DNA from: Coprenecus sp964640305
GTDB lineage: Bacteria; Bacteroidota; Bacteroidia; Bacteroidales; UBA932
Direction of reading: 5' to 3'
Length of the DNA stretch: 25,535 bases
Assembly: GCA_964640305.1 (NCBI GenBank)
Contig: CAZXFF010000027.1
Coordinates: 1 to 25,535 of the forward strand
Of the stretch, positions 23,655 through 25,535 are shown piece after piece (position 1 is the stretch's first letter; each line of letters starts with the position of its first letter). Under the pieces are notes generated by a model. The model had not been told where the DNA came from and ran no database searches. It was given only the letters and a program-made list of their open reading frames with translations. The translations under genes were made by a program, and so were the position numbers.

Positions 23655-25460
23655 TTACTCGGTTACCGTCAAGAGCAAAGTCTCATCAGCAACATTGTAA
23701 ACCATATCGTAAGTTCCGGCTTCAACTTCAATATTGTCTCCGCCCTGAATGACATCGGCAGGAGTGCCTACCGTAAGCACTGCGTTTTTAGGCAGTCCGC
23801 GGTCAGGAACAGTAACTGAAGAGTCTCCCCAACGGCCGCTCCACCTCAGTTTGAATCCTCCTTCGATAGGCACGCCTGAAGCGGACCAGGTATTGGCTTC
23901 AGCATCATATATCATGGGAAAGTCGAGTCCCCAGCTGTCTCCTGCGATTGCACCTATCAAACTCCAGCCAAGCAGATATATCTGATTGTCATTCGCATTG
24001 TAGACGACAACCCTTTGACCGTATTGGCTTTCAGCTACTGCAACATTTTGAGCCACATTGTTTCCGAAAGCAGCTTCAGCAGGTATTCCAGTCATAAGGG
24101 TATCTCCTTTATTTACGACTCCAGCCTGTGTATCCCAGCTGTTGTTGTAACGAAGTTTGAATTCAGTTCCGGCTTCAAATGTCAAGGCGGGACTTACCCA
24201 GATACCGCTTCCTGCAGGGAACTCTGTCATGTATATGTCAGAGTTCCAATTGCTGGCCTCAAATGTACCCATAATACCCCACAGGTTTTCTTTCACTTCA
24301 GGCTGTTCGGGATCTTCAGGCTGTTCGGGATCTTCAGAACCGCCGCCGTCAATTTCCTTGCCGTAATCTGAAGTACTGAGACTGTAGGTAGGATTTTTCC
24401 AGTCGTTGAGGTCAAGGTAGAACCTGTATTGACCGGGCTCTACGGGAATGTTATCGCCACCGCCTATTGACACTTTACCTTCACCGTCTCCTGTTCCGAT
24501 CCATGTTCCACCGTTGTCGAGAATGAACTTAAAACCACCTGCCGCTGTAATATCAAGGTCAATGTAGAACTTACCGTTGGACGTTATCAGGGTCATTTCA
24601 TCTGTATTGGCATCCGTTGTCCAACCATTGAAATCTCCGGCTACCTTCACACTGTTGAAGCCTTTTATCATATTCAGAGTCAGTGATGACTTCACGAAAT
24701 GGAAGTTGTAGTAACGGAAATTACTGTAATTGGTAATGTTTCCGCTGCCGCCGTCATCCCACAGTACAATTGAAGAAGCCTCAGGGTCGGTGCTTGTCAT
24801 GTCGCCGGTTCCCCAGTTGCCATTGTCCCAGTTGTCTGCACCTGTGAGTTTGAATCCGTTTCCTGCCGAAGGCACACCATCTGCATTAGCGAAGTCGACT
24901 ACACCTACATAATTGTTTTCGTCTTCGGAATAACTGAACAAATGGGAGGCTGTAGCATGGATCCAACCGCAGAAGTCACCGATTACATAGATGGAAGGAT
25001 ATACCTTTTCCGCATTGTAAGGAGTGACAAGAGTCGATACAGAATTTGATACAAGAGCTGCTACTGTAGCTACAGGAGCGGATTCTCCCATCATCTCGGC
25101 CTCTATCCTGAAATAGACAGTTACAGGCTCATCAGGAGTGCAGGCAAGGGAAATCAAGGCATTGTTGAGAGTAGCGGATGATATGGTTATACCTGCCGTA
25201 TCTGTAACAACATTGCCTAAAGCTTTCTTGTTGGCGAAATTTTCTGCAATGTCGGCATAAGCCGTATACCTTGCAGCTGTAGGCACATTGTATTCCACTG
25301 CCGAGAACGTCAATGTTGCAAAAGTCTCTCCGTCAACCAGGACGTAACTGCTACCGTCTTCCGGATCAGGTATGTCATCCAGCACCGGTGCGACAGCATT
25401 CTCGGGATAATAGGACACAATCTCTTTTTCTGCACACGATGACAATGCAAAAGCTGCCAT
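23655..25460 (-). CDS. SusE/SusF-like outer-membrane glycan-binding lipoprotein
   Basis: This protein of at least 601 residues has a lipobox (ALSSC), an N-terminal Ig-like domain of the SusE type (about 25-140) and four carbohydrate-binding modules of the SusE/SusF type: about 155-258 (YVIGDFCGWIH, NGFKLTGADNWDNGNWG), 265-362 (KVAGDFNGW, GGFKFILDNGGTWIGTG), 390-495 (IMGTFEASNW, EFKLRYNN) and 495-601 (LLGWSLIGA, GFKLRWSGRWG). A spacer of two EDPEQP repeats separates the second and third. It would hold starch at the cell surface. The first ATG at 25460 leaves only MAAFALSSC with no positive charge; hydrophobic in-frame sequence continues upstream to a TAA. Either an alternative start or a lost start is likely. 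Confidence 0.82.
   Translation of the reverse strand: MAAFALSSCAEKEIVSYYPENAVAPVLDDIPDPEDGSSYVLVDGETFATLTFSAVEYNVPTAARYTAYADIAENFANKKALGNVVTDTAGITISSATLNNALISLACTPDEPVTVYFRIEAEMMGESAPVATVAALVSNSVSTLVTPYNAEKVYPSIYVIGDFCGWIHATASHLFSYSEDENNYVGVVDFANADGVPSAGNGFKLTGADNWDNGNWGTGDMTSTDPEASSIVLWDDGGSGNITNYSNFRYYNFHFVKSSLTLNMIKGFNSVKVAGDFNGWTTDANTDEMTLITSNGKFYIDLDITAAGGFKFILDNGGTWIGTGDGEGKVSIGGGDNIPVEPGQYRFYLDLNDWKNPTYSLSTSDYGKEIDGGGSEDPEQPEDPEQPEVKENLWGIMGTFEASNWNSDIYMTEFPAGSGIWVSPALTFEAGTEFKLRYNNSWDTQAGVVNKGDTLMTGIPAEAAFGNNVAQNVAVAESQYGQRVVVYNANDNQIYLLGWSLIGAIAGDSWGLDFPMIYDAEANTWSASGVPIEGGFKLRWSGRWGDSSVTVPDRGLPKNAVLTVGTPADVIQGGDNIEVEAGTYDMVYNVADETLLLTVTE
24301..24336. repeat. Tandem 18-bp repeat in the SusE/F-like gene
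   Basis: Two exact copies of an 18-base unit (24301-24318, 24319-24336) encode EDPEQP twice. They form a charged, Pro-rich linker between carbohydrate-binding modules 2 and 3. Such repeats readily change copy number by slippage without shifting the frame. Confidence 0.85.
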
Positions 25461-25535
25461 CAGCGCTGAGAATATAATTGTTCCTTAATTCCGCAACACT
25501 TTGATTTAAATTAATTTATAAGTTCCTGAGCAACA
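25461..25535. other. Right-edge segment upstream of the SusE/F-like gene
   Basis: These 75 bases contain no ATG on the minus strand and no promoter match. In the frame of the downstream gene, reading back from the ATG gives ALSFIITG before a TAA at about 25485-25487. The expected susD-like gene would lie further right, outside the window. Confidence 0.4.

Noticed and set aside
24298..24340. Short repeat array suggestive of CRISPR
   Set aside because: Only two contiguous 18-base units without spacers, in frame within a coding sequence; it is a protein linker repeat.

Overview
The window looks like a chromosomal segment of a gut-type Bacteroidales bacterium (roughly Bacteroides/Alistipes-like; I cannot place the genus). 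The reasons are starch-utilisation (Sus-type) surface lipoproteins, Bacteroidetes-style promoters (-33 TTTG and -7 TAnnTTTG, about 20 nt apart), very weak ribosome binding sites, and families largely typical of the phylum (a DUF3244-like secreted protein, a DUF4922-SpoIID fusion, a TPR/HTH membrane regulator). I see no tRNA or rRNA gene, insertion sequence, integrase or CRISPR array, and no gene-free stretch longer than 300 bases.

Layout, left to right. (1) Positions 1-249 are AT-rich non-coding DNA with a well-formed promoter firing left, out of the window. (2) A YitT-family membrane protein (minus) is divergent from a tight plus-strand operon of five genes: OPT oligopeptide transporter, ZIP-family metal transporter (zupT), peptidase T (pepT), a free-standing AlaX-like tRNA-editing domain, and a cation/proton antiporter with a cytoplasmic tail. 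The first three make a sensible peptide-use unit: import peptides, import the metal, cleave tripeptides. (3) Positions 8033-10316 (minus) hold a small secreted DUF3244-like protein and a membrane-spanning TPR/HTH regulator. (4) A SIMPL-domain protein and a NamZ-type exo-N-acetylmuramidase (plus) converge on a minus-strand pair, an AmpG/MurT-like transporter and a DUF4922-SpoIID fusion. Together these look like a peptidoglycan-salvage module. (5) A solitary trpB is preceded by a complete-looking tryptophan attenuator: a leader peptide with three consecutive Trp codons, competing hairpins and a terminator. (6) Positions 17560-25460 (minus) are the downstream part of a starch-utilisation locus: a SusE/SusF-like glycan-binding protein, a strong terminator, then a SusG-like surface amylase, an unrecognised lipoprotein, a second GH13 lipoprotein and a SusA-like periplasmic GH13 enzyme. 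The susC/susD-like genes are expected to the right of the window.

The most notable points are the trp attenuator in front of a trpB cut off from the rest of the trp operon, the TrpB tail translated through the terminator of the opposing amylase operon, the DUF4922-SpoIID fusion that has no export signal although SpoIID domains normally act outside the cytoplasm, the terminator splitting the Sus locus, and the missing start of the SusE/F signal peptide at the right edge. I found no clear-cut wholly novel system; the nearest candidate is the nucleotidyltransferase-like/SpoIID fusion within the peptidoglycan-salvage cluster.
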